From an uncultured delta proteobacterium (GTDB lineage: Bacteria > Myxococcota_A > Polyangia > Polyangiales > Polyangiaceae), in the NCBI GenBank assembly GCA_903892415.1, contig CAITIQ010000669.1, positions 22,529 through 86,528 on the forward strand: DNA of 64,000 nt. Direction: 5' to 3'. Position numbers and translations under genes: made by a program. Position 1 is the stretch's first letter; every line of letters begins with the position of its first letter. The notes under the pieces are model-generated. The model was not told the DNA's origin and made no database searches. It worked only from the letters and a program-made list of their open reading frames with translations. Shown in pieces: positions 26,966 through 36,248 of the stretch.

Positions 26966-27395
26966 AAGTCAAAATCCTGCATAAAAACTACGTAAACTTG
27001 TTTGCCGCCTCAGGGTCTGGGCTGGGAGGTCATGGCCTCCCGGAACAATCTGCGGCGTTCGCTTGCTAACGGTCTCGGTTGGGAAATTTGCCCCACCCAC
27101 AAGGGGCTGTGCGACGGACACAAAGGTCCTCGGAGCGGGAAGCAGGGTTCATGCCTAGGGCGTAGCGGGCGGCTCGTGCGGTTAAAACTCTCGATTGATC
27201 AAAGCCTTAGCTACTTGGCCGTGCTCAACTCGGGTCTTTGCGCTCGGGGCGTCCTCCTTTGCCGTTAGGTTCCTTACTCCTTTCCACCCGGGGGCGGTTG
27301 CACCACCCCGCTCGGGTACTCGGACCCGAGCAGCGGCTCGTAACACACACGACACTCGGTTGGAATGACCCGGTTTCGTGGTTGATCGAGGTAAG

Positions 27396-27413
27396 TGGAT
27401 CATTATTGATCCA
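27396..27413. promoter_or_regulatory. TGGATCA-N4-TGATCCA operator-like repeat
   Basis: This perfect 7 bp inverted repeat with a 4 bp A/T spacer lies 64 bp upstream of the GTG start at 27477. Its size, symmetry and low GC resemble a site for a dimeric helix-turn-helix regulator. No regulator gene is adjacent. Confidence 0.45.
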
Positions 27414-27476
27414 TTTCACCTCAAGCTGTCCGCAGTTTCTGGTTCAGTAGTTGGTTGAACAAGGTACGGTCGCCTC

Positions 27477-28532
27477 GTGCGCGTGTTTCACGACCTTTCA
27501 AACCTCTTCGACCTGGCCGTCTCTCGCTCGAGAGGCGTAGCCGTCCTCGGTTCCGTGTTGCTAGCAACGTCAGCGTTCGGACCGTTGTTGCTGACGGGCT
27601 GCCCTGCGAACTCTTGCTTCCTGCAGATTTGCGAAGGCAAGAACTGCAAGTGCTCCATCTCCTCCTGTCAGGACGGCGCCGACTACAACCTCAAGCGAAG
27701 ACGCTGTGTGTGTTCTCCAGGGCACTACGACGTAGCCGGACAATGTCTCACCCAAGCGGATGCCAACGAGTATTGCGGCAAGGGCTTTGGTTGGGTGATT
27801 CAGCCAGGGCAAACGCGCGGCGGCTGCGTGAAGCTCCAGTGTCGCCCAGGGGACAACCTGGATGAGACCACTGGCCTTTGCCTTCCGAAGGATCAGGTGG
27901 CCGCCCAAACGGGCGTCCAACTCGGAGCCGGCCAAAAGTTGGGCTGTCAGCCCCCCGAGGTCCTTGTCGTGAGTCAAGGTCAGGGTGCTTGCGTTCCCGC
28001 CGCTCAATCGTGCGCAAAGGACGAGGTATGGAACGGCACCGTCTGCGCGAAGGGCGGTGAGTGCGCGACGGGCGAGCAATTTGATCCGGCGTACAACCGC
28101 TGTGTGCCTTACGCGAGCGGTGGCGGTGGCAACGAGTACACCGTCAATGTCCAGCAGTGGGCTTTCTCGACCTACGGGCCCCCCAACGGGCCAGGCGCTC
28201 CAGGCTTCTGTTCATCCATCGCAAAAAAACCAATCGCCTTCGGCGTCAGCAACGGCGCAGGTTCGCTCGTGCGCGTGACGGTGAATCTCAGCTTCCCTGG
28301 CGGTGAAGTGGCCAAGGGCATCGCCTCGAGCGTGGCGGTCTATGACACCAGTGGAAACGCGGTGCCGCCGGCTGGTGCTGCAGAAGCGCAAGCCAGCGTG
28401 GTGTCGCTGTTCTCTCCCTTGGTCGCGGGCGGAGGTCGTGCGAGCAGTGAGACTGCAACGACGACCGTCAAGTGTTCGGTGATCAACGGCAGCAAGCCGA
28501 CGAGCGTTCCTGAGGTCGTTGGCGGCTTCTGA
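27477..28532 (+). CDS. Cys-rich lipoprotein, unknown function
   Basis: This 351-residue protein starts at GTG. The N-terminus has a long signal region ending in lipobox LTGC (Cys43). Residues 43-215 contain many cysteines in short modules (CEGKNCKC, CVCSPGHYDVAGQC, CVPAAQSC, CAKGGEC), reminiscent of EGF- or trypsin-inhibitor-like folds. A Gly-rich hinge (GGGGN) leads to a 130-residue C-terminal domain with few cysteines and beta-strand character. It is probably an outer-membrane surface lipoprotein. No family is recognised. It converges with a kinase gene, 21 bp between stops. Confidence 0.72.
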   Translation: MRVFHDLSNLFDLAVSRSRGVAVLGSVLLATSAFGPLLLTGCPANSCFLQICEGKNCKCSISSCQDGADYNLKRRRCVCSPGHYDVAGQCLTQADANEYCGKGFGWVIQPGQTRGGCVKLQCRPGDNLDETTGLCLPKDQVAAQTGVQLGAGQKLGCQPPEVLVVSQGQGACVPAAQSCAKDEVWNGTVCAKGGECATGEQFDPAYNRCVPYASGGGGNEYTVNVQQWAFSTYGPPNGPGAPGFCSSIAKKPIAFGVSNGAGSLVRVTVNLSFPGGEVAKGIASSVAVYDTSGNAVPPAGAAEAQASVVSLFSPLVAGGGRASSETATTTVKCSVINGSKPTSVPEVVGGF

Positions 28533-28553
28533 TCGGCTGCTCTCGCAAACGGC

Positions 28554-30467
28554 TTACGGCTGGCGTTTCAACGTCGTTCTTCCTCGGCCTGCGACTGACC
28601 CTCGCAGGCTTTGGCATTTCACGACCTTGCCGTCCTTCACCACAGCCATGCTTGGCGAGAAGGTTGCGCGCGCGAAGTCGACTCGGAGGGCTTCGCCGTC
28701 AAGCGTCGCGAGCAGCGGCTTTCCTTCAACCTCCGTCCAGATCTCTTGGCAAGTCGTGCGCGCCTTGGGGTCGAAAGGCTCTTTGAAGAAGGGCCGCATG
28801 GTTTCCTCGACTTTGAACGTTCCTGCAGGAGACCCAACCCTAAGCGTGAAGCGAGCCTCGCCCTCCGCGTATTCGACCGGAGCAAACTGCGCCGGGTCCA
28901 CCACGCGAAACTCCACCGTATCCCCAACGCGCACTGCGTCGAAGTCGGTCCCTCCTTCGCTCTTCCATCGTCCAACGAGCGTCGCCATTGGGTCCGGCGC
29001 ACGGACGCTCGTGCCCGCCGCCGTCGTCGTTGAAGCGGTCGCCTCGGCTGCCTCAGAAGAGGCGGTTGTCTCGGCGTCGACGATGCTGCTCGCTTGTGAC
29101 TTTGGTTTCGGCTTCGAATCGGATGCTCGCAGCAAGAAGTATCCACCAGCAGCGGCGGCGAGCACGAGACCGACGACGATCGCGAGCTTCGGGAGCTTGC
29201 TGCTGCCCTCGACTTCAGGGTTGGTTTGCGCTGCGGATGAGGGGCGTTCGAGCTCGAGTGACTTCGGACCTTTGCCGTTCACCAGATCGGGCTTCGGCGC
29301 TGGCGGCTTCGACGCGAGGCTGGCTTCAACTGGCTTGGCCGTCTCATCGCTATGGGTTGGTTCGGGAGCCGGCAGGGAGGGCAAAATGCGGGTTGCTCCA
29401 GCGGCAGGACGCATGCCGCTCCCCATCTCCCGGTCGATGTCGGCCAGGAACTCTTCACAGCTGTGATAGCGATCTTCCCGCTTCTTTGCGCAAGCGCGCG
29501 CGAGGATTCGATCGACCCAAGCGGGCGCGTCTTTGCGTCTGTCGAGCACGCGCGGCAGCGGCTCCTCAACGTGCAGCCGCATGATCTCGTAGCTCGACTC
29601 GGCTTGGAACGGCACGCTACCGGTCAGCAACTCGAACAGCAGAATGCCGAGTGCATAAACGTCGAGTCGCTTGTCGAGGTCGCGTCGTCCCTGAACCTGC
29701 TCGGGCGACATATACCAGAGGGAGCCGATAACCCCCTTGGTGTTGCCCTGTCCAACGCGAGCTTGTTCCTCGGGCTTTGCAATGCCGAAGTCTGTCACCT
29801 TCGCGACGCCATCCTTGCGGCGCACTAAAACATTCGCGGGCTTGAGGTCGCGATGAATCACCCCCTCGCGATGAGCGGCCGCAACGCCGTCCAAGATCTG
29901 CCGAAAGATGTCCATCGCAACGGTGAAGGAAACGAAGTGATTCTCACCTCGATAGCGCTTGATCGTCTTGTCGAGGCTCTCCCCATCGATGTACTGCATG
30001 GCGAGCCACAACCCCGTGTGGTCCGCGACGATCGCGTTGAGATGCACGACGTTCGGATGGTCGATTCTCGCGAGCGTGCGGCCTTCGGCCAAGGTTCGCT
30101 CCCGCACGTCTTTGCGGTGTGAAAGCTCGGGCCGCATAGCCTTCAGCACGATCTGAATTCCCGAGTGGATGTCCTCGGCGAGGTAAACGATGCCCATCCC
30201 TCCTTCACCGAGGACGCGCACCAGCTTGTACTTGTTGTCGATGATCGAGCCGGCGGCCAACGGGTCTTGCTTGGCGACCGCGGCAGACTTTTCCGATACC
30301 AAAGGCCCGCTCGAAGGCTCCGTCTTTACGGCAGGCGCTACCTCGAAGGCCGCCGCCGCCGGTTCACCTGGCGATGTCTTCGCGACGCCAGCACCTAGCG
30401 GCTTTCCACAGCTCGTACACCAAGAAGAGCCAGCCTCGTTCGAGCCACCGCAGGCTGCGCACTTCAT
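28554..30467 (-). CDS. membrane Ser/Thr protein kinase with zinc ribbon
   Basis: This is a 637-residue PknB-type kinase. It opens with a zinc ribbon (CAAC near residue 3 and CTSC near 17). The kinase domain spans about residues 80-345, with GEGGMG, catalytic Lys109 (VLKAM), HRDLKPANVLV, TDFGIAK and WYMSPEQ all intact, so it should be active. A Pro/Ala/Ser-rich juxtamembrane region precedes one transmembrane helix (AIVVGLVLAAAAGGYFLL). The roughly 120-residue extracytoplasmic domain is unrecognised and might sense an envelope signal. The gene follows a SUKH-like gene by 12 bp on the same strand, suggesting a two-gene operon. Confidence 0.93.
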   Translation of the reverse strand: MKCAACGGSNEAGSSWCTSCGKPLGAGVAKTSPGEPAAAAFEVAPAVKTEPSSGPLVSEKSAAVAKQDPLAAGSIIDNKYKLVRVLGEGGMGIVYLAEDIHSGIQIVLKAMRPELSHRKDVRERTLAEGRTLARIDHPNVVHLNAIVADHTGLWLAMQYIDGESLDKTIKRYRGENHFVSFTVAMDIFRQILDGVAAAHREGVIHRDLKPANVLVRRKDGVAKVTDFGIAKPEEQARVGQGNTKGVIGSLWYMSPEQVQGRRDLDKRLDVYALGILLFELLTGSVPFQAESSYEIMRLHVEEPLPRVLDRRKDAPAWVDRILARACAKKREDRYHSCEEFLADIDREMGSGMRPAAGATRILPSLPAPEPTHSDETAKPVEASLASKPPAPKPDLVNGKGPKSLELERPSSAAQTNPEVEGSSKLPKLAIVVGLVLAAAAGGYFLLRASDSKPKPKSQASSIVDAETTASSEAAEATASTTTAAGTSVRAPDPMATLVGRWKSEGGTDFDAVRVGDTVEFRVVDPAQFAPVEYAEGEARFTLRVGSPAGTFKVEETMRPFFKEPFDPKARTTCQEIWTEVEGKPLLATLDGEALRVDFARATFSPSMAVVKDGKVVKCQSLRGSVAGRGRTTLKRQP

Positions 30468-30479
30468 GAGCTTCGCTCG

Positions 30480-31115
30480 CTAGGTCCAGTGCCCCGCGCG
30501 AAGCGCCGCGGAGTCGATGTTCTTCACGTGAGGAGCGAGGGTTTCGCGGAAGGTGCGTTCGTCGTCATCGTCGAGAACGGCCTCACCAAATCCAGAGGCC
30601 ACCTCCATCGACGCGGCCAAGATGCGCAGGAATTGCTGCAAGCTCGAAGCGCAAAGCGTGGGCTTGAGCTGCTCGGTGCCGGTCATGGCGGTGAAGACGG
30701 GACAGTCGCCCTCGGCGTCGAGCTTTGCGATGTCGATAAAGTAGGGATCACCGAGCAAGGCGCTCCTGCCGATGATGATCCAGCTCTTGCGCCACTCTGG
30801 TTTGGGTTGTCCGCCCTCCTCCGGTACCGCGTACCCGACCTGTTCCTCGAAGAGCTTGGACGCGGGAAACAGCCTCACACGCTCGATCGGGGTCACCGTC
30901 TCCACATCGACGGGATCAGCGGCGGCAAGCAGCGAGCGAAAGCGAGCAGGGATCTTGAGGGACTTCCTCAGCCGCTCGATCTCTTGGGGGTCCGCGGGCG
31001 CAAACGTCGCCGGGATCTTTCGTTGGGTAAAAGCTGCCTTTAGAGTCGCGACAGCTTCGGCAAGATCACTATCCACCGAAAAACCCTCACTGGTACAGAA
31101 GTGGACCGGTTCCAT
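30480..31115 (-). CDS. SMI1/KNR4 (SUKH)-like protein
   Basis: This 211-residue cytoplasmic protein has the SUKH-fold pattern: PQEIERLRKSLKIPARFRSLL near the N-terminus, then VRLFPASKLFEEQVGY, WIIIGRSALLGDPYFIDI and a C-terminal helical SSLQQFLRILAASME. SUKH proteins are best known as immunity proteins but also act as scaffolds. No toxin gene is near. The ATG at 31115 sits within an inverted repeat; a GTG at 31076 with GAGGG 7 nt upstream is a strong alternative start that would give 198 residues. It precedes the kinase gene by 12 bp, so the two probably work together. Confidence 0.75.
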   Translation of the reverse strand: MEPVHFCTSEGFSVDSDLAEAVATLKAAFTQRKIPATFAPADPQEIERLRKSLKIPARFRSLLAAADPVDVETVTPIERVRLFPASKLFEEQVGYAVPEEGGQPKPEWRKSWIIIGRSALLGDPYFIDIAKLDAEGDCPVFTAMTGTEQLKPTLCASSLQQFLRILAASMEVASGFGEAVLDDDDERTFRETLAPHVKNIDSAALRAGHWT

Positions 31116-31122
31116 ACCGGTC
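31104..31122. promoter_or_regulatory. GACCGGT-N5-ACCGGTC repeat over candidate start codon
   Basis: This perfect 7 bp inverted repeat has its 5 bp spacer over the ATG at 31115. In RNA it would place the start codon in a hairpin loop. As DNA it could be an operator if translation really begins at the GTG at 31076. Confidence 0.4.
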
Positions 31123-31242
31123 GAGGTCAGTGCGCCCGCCCCAAAAAGTCAGAGCAGCGCGGCCTTTGCTAGCATTGCTTACTGGTGGTTTCTACCTGGT
31201 TGCACCAAAATTGAAATCCCCGCGGCTCGGCCTGCCGTGGAC

Positions 31243-32304
31243 TCAGTGCTTCCTGCTCTTCTTGTGGCGAGGGTTGTGGTCCTTCACAAGGGCGAGGTAG
31301 TCGATCGGAGTCGTAGGCAGTGGTTTATCAGCCGGGATCGGAATCTGGCGGATTTCATCAAGCATCGCCCTGAGATCTCCAGCAGCGGCAGAGGAGGGAC
31401 GTGGCACGAGCTCCTCGAGTTCGGCGCCGAGCTCCTCCAATCGCAGACCGCGCAAATGCCCGCGGCGAGCTAAGTCTGCGTAGCTGCGCGATAGGCCCGC
31501 ACGTTGAAAGTTGTGAACGATCACCAACTCACTGGCGACCGAGATGACTGCTTTGGCCGAAATCCTTCTGTCTTCAAAGAGGACGAACGCCGCCTGCAAG
31601 TAGTTGAAGAAGGGCACTACACGCGGGCCAAACATCGCAAAGTCCCCTGGCGAGCTTTGGCGTTCAAGGTGGATGAGAATGCGCTCGACGACAGGTCCCT
31701 TGGTCACGTACTGGGCAAAGCGCTGGGCGTCTCGAACGGTGTCCTCATAGGCGCCACCAATCGTAAGCACCTTGGCCAGCACGTCGTCGCTCACGTGACC
31801 TTCGCAGATGTCTGCATAAAGCGAGTAAACGAAGGCGTCGGCCTCCGCGTCGTCTCCCAGAAGTACCTCATGCAGCAGTGCGCCGTTCGGCGATTGATTC
31901 GCTAGCTCACAGCGACCGAGCAAAAGGGCCGGCAATTTGTAGCCGAGCTGCCCGCGTAACGCGCGAAACCGCAGCCGCAGTAGGTTCTGCAAGTTCGGCT
32001 TAAGACGAAGCGAGGCGTAGCGAACTCCGTCGAGTCGAAGCTTCTCCACGATGCGCGAACGAAGTTGCTCGGGACTGCCACTCAGGATGTGCGTCTCGAC
32101 CCCAGCCTTCTGAAGTTGGCGCAAGAGCGCTGCCGCGCCTGGCACGGTACGTTTTTGGTCTGGCCGCTCGAGAGCCGTCCGCACCAGATCTTTGACTGTG
32201 TCGAAGTCCGTGCGCAGGTAGGTTTTATCCAGATCCCAGCGTGCGATCAGCGTTGGGAGCGACACGGCTTCGGCTGCGCCTACCAAGCTGGTGGGGTCCT
32301 TCAA
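31243..32304 (-). CDS. HAD-type phosphatase, APP1-like
   Basis: This 353-residue protein keeps the four HAD phosphatase motifs: DLDKT (Asp24, Asp26, Thr28), the Ser of ILSGSP, the Lys of QLGYKLP, and GDDAEAD. The arrangement resembles APP1/DUF2183 phosphatidate phosphatases, which dephosphorylate lipids or related phosphomonoesters, but the substrate is not shown by the sequence. The start is a TTG with GAGGAG 10 nt upstream. The gene begins 30 bp after the kinase-ATPase gene, so the two are probably co-transcribed. The basic C-terminal tail (HNPRHKKSRKH) may bind membrane or nucleic acid. Confidence 0.75.
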   Translation of the reverse strand: MKDPTSLVGAAEAVSLPTLIARWDLDKTYLRTDFDTVKDLVRTALERPDQKRTVPGAAALLRQLQKAGVETHILSGSPEQLRSRIVEKLRLDGVRYASLRLKPNLQNLLRLRFRALRGQLGYKLPALLLGRCELANQSPNGALLHEVLLGDDAEADAFVYSLYADICEGHVSDDVLAKVLTIGGAYEDTVRDAQRFAQYVTKGPVVERILIHLERQSSPGDFAMFGPRVVPFFNYLQAAFVLFEDRRISAKAVISVASELVIVHNFQRAGLSRSYADLARRGHLRGLRLEELGAELEELVPRPSSAAAGDLRAMLDEIRQIPIPADKPLPTTPIDYLALVKDHNPRHKKSRKH

Positions 32305-32334
32305 CGAACAGGTCTCCTCACGGTACAGCTCTCC

Positions 32335-35034
32335 TCACGGCAGAGCCCAGTCTCGCCTAGCCCGCTCGAGGGAATCGACGAGGTCGACCAACAGCTCGTC
32401 TTTCGCCAGTTGGATGGCCTCCTTCAGGTACTTCTTGGCTTCGCCGGGACGTTCGCGTTCACGAGCTGAAAGCGCGAGTGCACCGAGTACTTGCACTCGG
32501 TCCTGGCCGCTTGGGCCAGCCAAATCCAGCGCCTCGAGCAGCACGCCGTTCGCGTCCGCGTGGTTGCCAGCGCGAACCAACGCTTCGCCCAGCTTGCGCG
32601 AAAAAATCAACACGGCACGAACAGGATCGTCGATGTCGCCGCGGAATAGCTCACGGCGTGCGAGATCCAGTGCGCGACGCAGCGCGATCACGCTGCCACT
32701 GAGATCTCCGCGCGCCGAGGCGCGTGTCGCGATGGTCTCGAGCAGCATCAGCGCCTCAAAGGAATTTTGGGCGTGATAGGCGTGGAAGGCGAGAACCTCG
32801 GGAGGAACGCGGCGCGTGTTGCCATTCTTATCAATACCGGCCTTCTCGTGCAGCTCACGCTTCACACCAGCAGGGATCGTCGCGAGCACGACCTCCCGGA
32901 CCAACGGGTGAGCAACTCGCACTTTCATCGTGTGTACCTCGATGAAGCCAGCGGTCCGTAACTCGTCCATGGCGCCGTCGGGGTCGGCCACCGGCACGGT
33001 GGTCAGCAAGTGATCGGCCTCGGTCTCGTCACCCAGTACCGCCAAACCTTGCAACAGCCGCCGCGCATCGCTTTGAAGCCGCTCGAGCCGTTGGGCGACC
33101 AAATCGCCGAGTCGTGCCGCAGGCCCTTTGCCTCCCTCGATCGTGTAGCGAATGAGCTGCTCGACGTACATTGGGGAGACCGTTTTGGCCGTGGTGCCAT
33201 CGTCAGCCTTGGGTGCCGGCGCGAATCCCCTGGCGAGTGAATGGGCCGCAGCGAGGGAGATGCCGGTCAGCTGTCGTTCCGGGCCGCCCCAGCCCGAATC
33301 GAAATCAGGCAGGTGCGTGCCGAGTACCAACATTCCGACCAGCGGCGGTTCGTGAATCACGTCGATGAAGGCGTTGCGGCTTGCGCCATCGATCGCCTGC
33401 ACGTCCTCCACGATCAGGATCACGCGGTTCTTTTGAGCGGCACGAGCACCTCTGGCCATCGCCCAGCGCAAGGCCTCTGCGGCAACGAAGCGTCGGTCGG
33501 TGAACGACATCTCGCTGCGCTCGACCTCCCAAGGCTGTGGCGTCGACTCGCGGGTGGGACCTTGCGGCGGCGGATGCCCGAAAATCTCCTCAAGTCCGCG
33601 TCTCGCTTCGGGCGTGGCTCCCGTCCACTCGGCCGCTGTTCCACCGTCTTCGGGCAGGGCCGCAAGGCCAACGATGGCTGCTCGCACTGCCCAATAGCCG
33701 ACGTCGGCGGTCCACGGGTCGGGGCCCACTTCAACCACGAAGTCGTTGGAGGACATTGCGTTGGCTACGAACTGCCGAATCAGACGCGACTTGCCAACAC
33801 CGTGATCGCCAACGAGCCGAGCTGTCGTTACCCAAGACCCGACCTCGAAGCGTGTCAGCTCGAGCCAATCGAGATCCTGCTCGCGGCCGGTGAAAGGGAG
33901 AGGGAGCTTTGGCAGCTGGGCCAGGCGGTTGGTGTCCGCGTTGCTCGTTACAGGGGCTGCGTGAGTGACCCGGCTCCCGCAATCCCCACAGAATTTTTGG
34001 CCTAACGGGACGTGGGCGCTGCAGGAGGTGCAGTTGGTGCCAGCCTCCATTGGGTCAACTTTGGAATCGCGAGTGTTGCTCCGCTCGGAGACCATCACCT
34101 CGCGCAGTGCTGCCGCAAACTCGTCGGCGGACTGGAAGCGGTCGTCGGGGTTCTTCGACAGCGCTTTGAGAGTGATTGCGACCAGCGCCGCGGGCGCTTC
34201 ACGGTCGGGTGCTACGGAGGAGGGATGGGGCGGCGGCTGCGATAGGTGCATGAGCACCACCTGCGTCGGCGACTCGGCCTCGAACGGCAGCCTTCCGGTG
34301 ATCAACTGGAACAAGATCACGCCACACGCGTAAAGGTCGCTACGACAATCGATCGGGTCGCCGCGACCTTGCTCGGGTGCCATGTAGTCGGGAGTGCCGC
34401 ACACCAGTCCGGGGCTCGTGATGTTGGTGTTGGCCTCGCGCATTTTGGCCAACCCAAAGTCCACCACCTTGACGAAGTCACCGCCCGAGCGCATCGGCTC
34501 GAGCACGATGTTTTCGGGCTTCAGGTCGCGGTGAATGATGTCGAGATGATGCGCTTCCGCGAGCGCGGCGAGCACCTGAACCATCACGTCCACGATGCGA
34601 GGAAACGCGAGCAATCCCTCTTCATAGGTGACGCGCGCGAGGTCTCGGCCCCGCAAGAACTCCATCACCAGGTACAGCTGATTGCCGGTGCGACCGAAGT
34701 CGATCACACCCACGGAGTTGGGGTGGTTGAGTCGTGAGGCCGCGCGCGCCTCGGTGATGAAGCGAGCTGAAGCGCTGTCATCGCCTAGCAAGTGAGGGTG
34801 GATGATCTTGATCGCAACGGTGCGACTCAGCACCTTTTGCTCGGCGCGGTACACCCGGCCCATTCCGCCCACACCGACGAGTTCAAGCATGACGTAGCCA
34901 CCGGGAAGGGTTGTCCCGATCAGCGAATCGTCAGACTTGCTCTGAAACTCCGAGACGGGAAAGCCGCAAACCGGGCAAAACTTGTGCGCCGCTTCACACG
35001 GATGCTCGCACTGGGGGCAAACGACCTCCGCCAC
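32335..35034 (-). CDS. Ser/Thr kinase fused to AAA-type ATPase and TPR-like region
   Basis: This is an 899-residue cytoplasmic protein with no clear membrane helix. Order: zinc ribbon (CPQC at 6-9, CPVC at 20-23); kinase domain about residues 45-310, with GVGGMG, Lys76, HRDLKPENIVL, DFGLAK and GTPDYMAPEQ all intact; a second zinc ribbon (CTSC and CGDCG); an AAA/STAND-type ATPase with Walker A GDHGVGKS (Lys415) and Walker B ILIVEDVQ; and a helical TPR-like C-terminus of about 250 residues. Such fusions are typical of Myxococcota and of PknK-like regulators. It starts at GTG and is followed at 30 bp by the HAD phosphatase gene. Confidence 0.92.
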   Translation of the reverse strand: MAEVVCPQCEHPCEAAHKFCPVCGFPVSEFQSKSDDSLIGTTLPGGYVMLELVGVGGMGRVYRAEQKVLSRTVAIKIIHPHLLGDDSASARFITEARAASRLNHPNSVGVIDFGRTGNQLYLVMEFLRGRDLARVTYEEGLLAFPRIVDVMVQVLAALAEAHHLDIIHRDLKPENIVLEPMRSGGDFVKVVDFGLAKMREANTNITSPGLVCGTPDYMAPEQGRGDPIDCRSDLYACGVILFQLITGRLPFEAESPTQVVLMHLSQPPPHPSSVAPDREAPAALVAITLKALSKNPDDRFQSADEFAAALREVMVSERSNTRDSKVDPMEAGTNCTSCSAHVPLGQKFCGDCGSRVTHAAPVTSNADTNRLAQLPKLPLPFTGREQDLDWLELTRFEVGSWVTTARLVGDHGVGKSRLIRQFVANAMSSNDFVVEVGPDPWTADVGYWAVRAAIVGLAALPEDGGTAAEWTGATPEARRGLEEIFGHPPPQGPTRESTPQPWEVERSEMSFTDRRFVAAEALRWAMARGARAAQKNRVILIVEDVQAIDGASRNAFIDVIHEPPLVGMLVLGTHLPDFDSGWGGPERQLTGISLAAAHSLARGFAPAPKADDGTTAKTVSPMYVEQLIRYTIEGGKGPAARLGDLVAQRLERLQSDARRLLQGLAVLGDETEADHLLTTVPVADPDGAMDELRTAGFIEVHTMKVRVAHPLVREVVLATIPAGVKRELHEKAGIDKNGNTRRVPPEVLAFHAYHAQNSFEALMLLETIATRASARGDLSGSVIALRRALDLARRELFRGDIDDPVRAVLIFSRKLGEALVRAGNHADANGVLLEALDLAGPSGQDRVQVLGALALSARERERPGEAKKYLKEAIQLAKDELLVDLVDSLERARRDWALP

Positions 35035-35084
35035 GCAGGCACCGTACCATCGGTTCGAGCTGCGTGGGAGGCTTCTCTGTCGAG

Positions 35085-36248
35085 CTAACTCCTCGCGATA
35101 CCTTCAGCAATCAGGGAGTCGATATCTGCCGCTGCAATGCCGGCTTCTGCCAGAACTGCTCGTGTATCGGCGCCTCGTCGCGGCGCCAGCGGGGCGGAGC
35201 GGGCACTCTCAGGGGATACCGGAGTCTTGAATTGCGGCACTGGCCCGTCCTTCGACTCCCGGAAGAACAGAATGTTGCGCGCTTGGATGTGGGCGTCTTG
35301 GGGCACCTCCTGCGGACTCAGCACCAACTCGAGCGGAAGGTCGTGAAGCCGCGCAAACTCCGTCCACTCCTCCGCCGACTTGCTCGAGAAGGCCGCACTG
35401 ACCTTCTCGCGCAACGCGGGTTGATGCTCACCCGGAACCAAATCCCCCATGCTCGCCTCGATGCCGAACGCCTGGGCGAACCGCATCCAGAACTTCGGCT
35501 CGATCGCCGCGAAGCTTACCCAACGGTCGTCCTTTGAGCGGTAGACCCCGTAGGGAGCGATACCTCCGGTGAGTTGAGCTCCACCTCGCTCCGGTGCCTC
35601 GCCCACCATGCTGGCCGCCAGCCCAAGCAGGTTGAAACCAAGTGTGCCCTCGCTCATCGCAATGTCGAGCCAGCGCCCTTTGCCTGTTTTCTGGCGCTCC
35701 AAAATGGCAGCGAGAATGCCAATTACGCTCCACATGCCACCGCTGATGTCCGCAGCTTGAAAGCCAGGGACCTGGGGTGCTTCTGGACCTTGCCCTTGGT
35801 GCCCTAGCAGTCCTGATCGGGCCAGGTAGTTGAGGTCATGGCCCGATCGCCCCGCGAGCGGACCGGTTTGGCCGTATCCCGTGAGCGAGCACACAATCAG
35901 CTTTGGAAAACGCTCGCAGAGTTCTTCCGGTGCGAACCCCAGTCGAGCCATAACCCCTGGTCGGAATTGCTCAAAGAGCACGTCGTAGTGGCCAAGCATC
36001 GTTTCCAACGTTTGCCTACCGCGTGCTGCCTTCAGGTCGAGAACCAAGCTGCGTTTGCCCCGGTTGAGCATCTGGAAAGCAACGTTGGAGTCTCCAACCA
36101 TTGGCGGCAGATACCGCAAATAGTCGCCTTGTTCAGGATCCTCGACCTTGTCGACGGTGGCGCCGAGATCCGCCAGTACCAATGAAGCAAACGGTCCCGG
36201 CAACAGCCGACTCAGGTCAAGAACACGAATTCCTGCGAGCGCGGACAT
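35085..36248 (-). CDS. CaiB/BaiF family enzyme, probably alpha-methylacyl-CoA racemase
   Basis: This is a 387-residue class III CoA-transferase-fold protein. The ATG at 36248 has GGAGGGG 5 nt upstream; the frame extends further without support. LLPGPFASLVLADLGATV, KVEDPEQGDYLR and RGKRSLVLDLK are family hallmarks. The block YGQTGPLAGRSGHDLNYLA matches the racemase branch, in which the Asp of GHDxNY is catalytic. The racemases invert 2-methyl-branched acyl-CoA so that it can enter beta-oxidation. An SCP2 lipid-binding gene lies directly upstream, which fits branched-chain or sterol-side-chain lipid metabolism. A CoA-transferase role cannot be excluded. Confidence 0.85.
   Translation of the reverse strand: MSALAGIRVLDLSRLLPGPFASLVLADLGATVDKVEDPEQGDYLRYLPPMVGDSNVAFQMLNRGKRSLVLDLKAARGRQTLETMLGHYDVLFEQFRPGVMARLGFAPEELCERFPKLIVCSLTGYGQTGPLAGRSGHDLNYLARSGLLGHQGQGPEAPQVPGFQAADISGGMWSVIGILAAILERQKTGKGRWLDIAMSEGTLGFNLLGLAASMVGEAPERGGAQLTGGIAPYGVYRSKDDRWVSFAAIEPKFWMRFAQAFGIEASMGDLVPGEHQPALREKVSAAFSSKSAEEWTEFARLHDLPLELVLSPQEVPQDAHIQARNILFFRESKDGPVPQFKTPVSPESARSAPLAPRRGADTRAVLAEAGIAAADIDSLIAEGIARS

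Larger units (their letters stand above)
26921..27476. other. 556 bp divergent intergenic region
   Basis: No convincing gene lies here; the short open frames lack ribosome sites and family features. It should hold the promoters of the metzincin (minus) and the Cys-rich lipoprotein (plus). Besides the repeat at 26946-26965, I see a GGGAGG/CCTCCC near-palindrome at 27024-27041 and a perfect TGGATCA-TTAT-TGATCCA repeat at 27396-27413. The A/T-rich patch around 26970-27003 is the lowest-GC part and a likely promoter area. Confidence 0.5.

Noticed and set aside
27002..27403. Short open frames in the 556 bp spacer
   Set aside because: No ribosome site, no family pattern, and low-complexity composition; better explained as a control region.
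30480..31115. SUKH-like gene as part of a toxin-immunity locus
   Set aside because: No polymorphic toxin, secretion marker or second immunity gene lies nearby; the close neighbour is a kinase.
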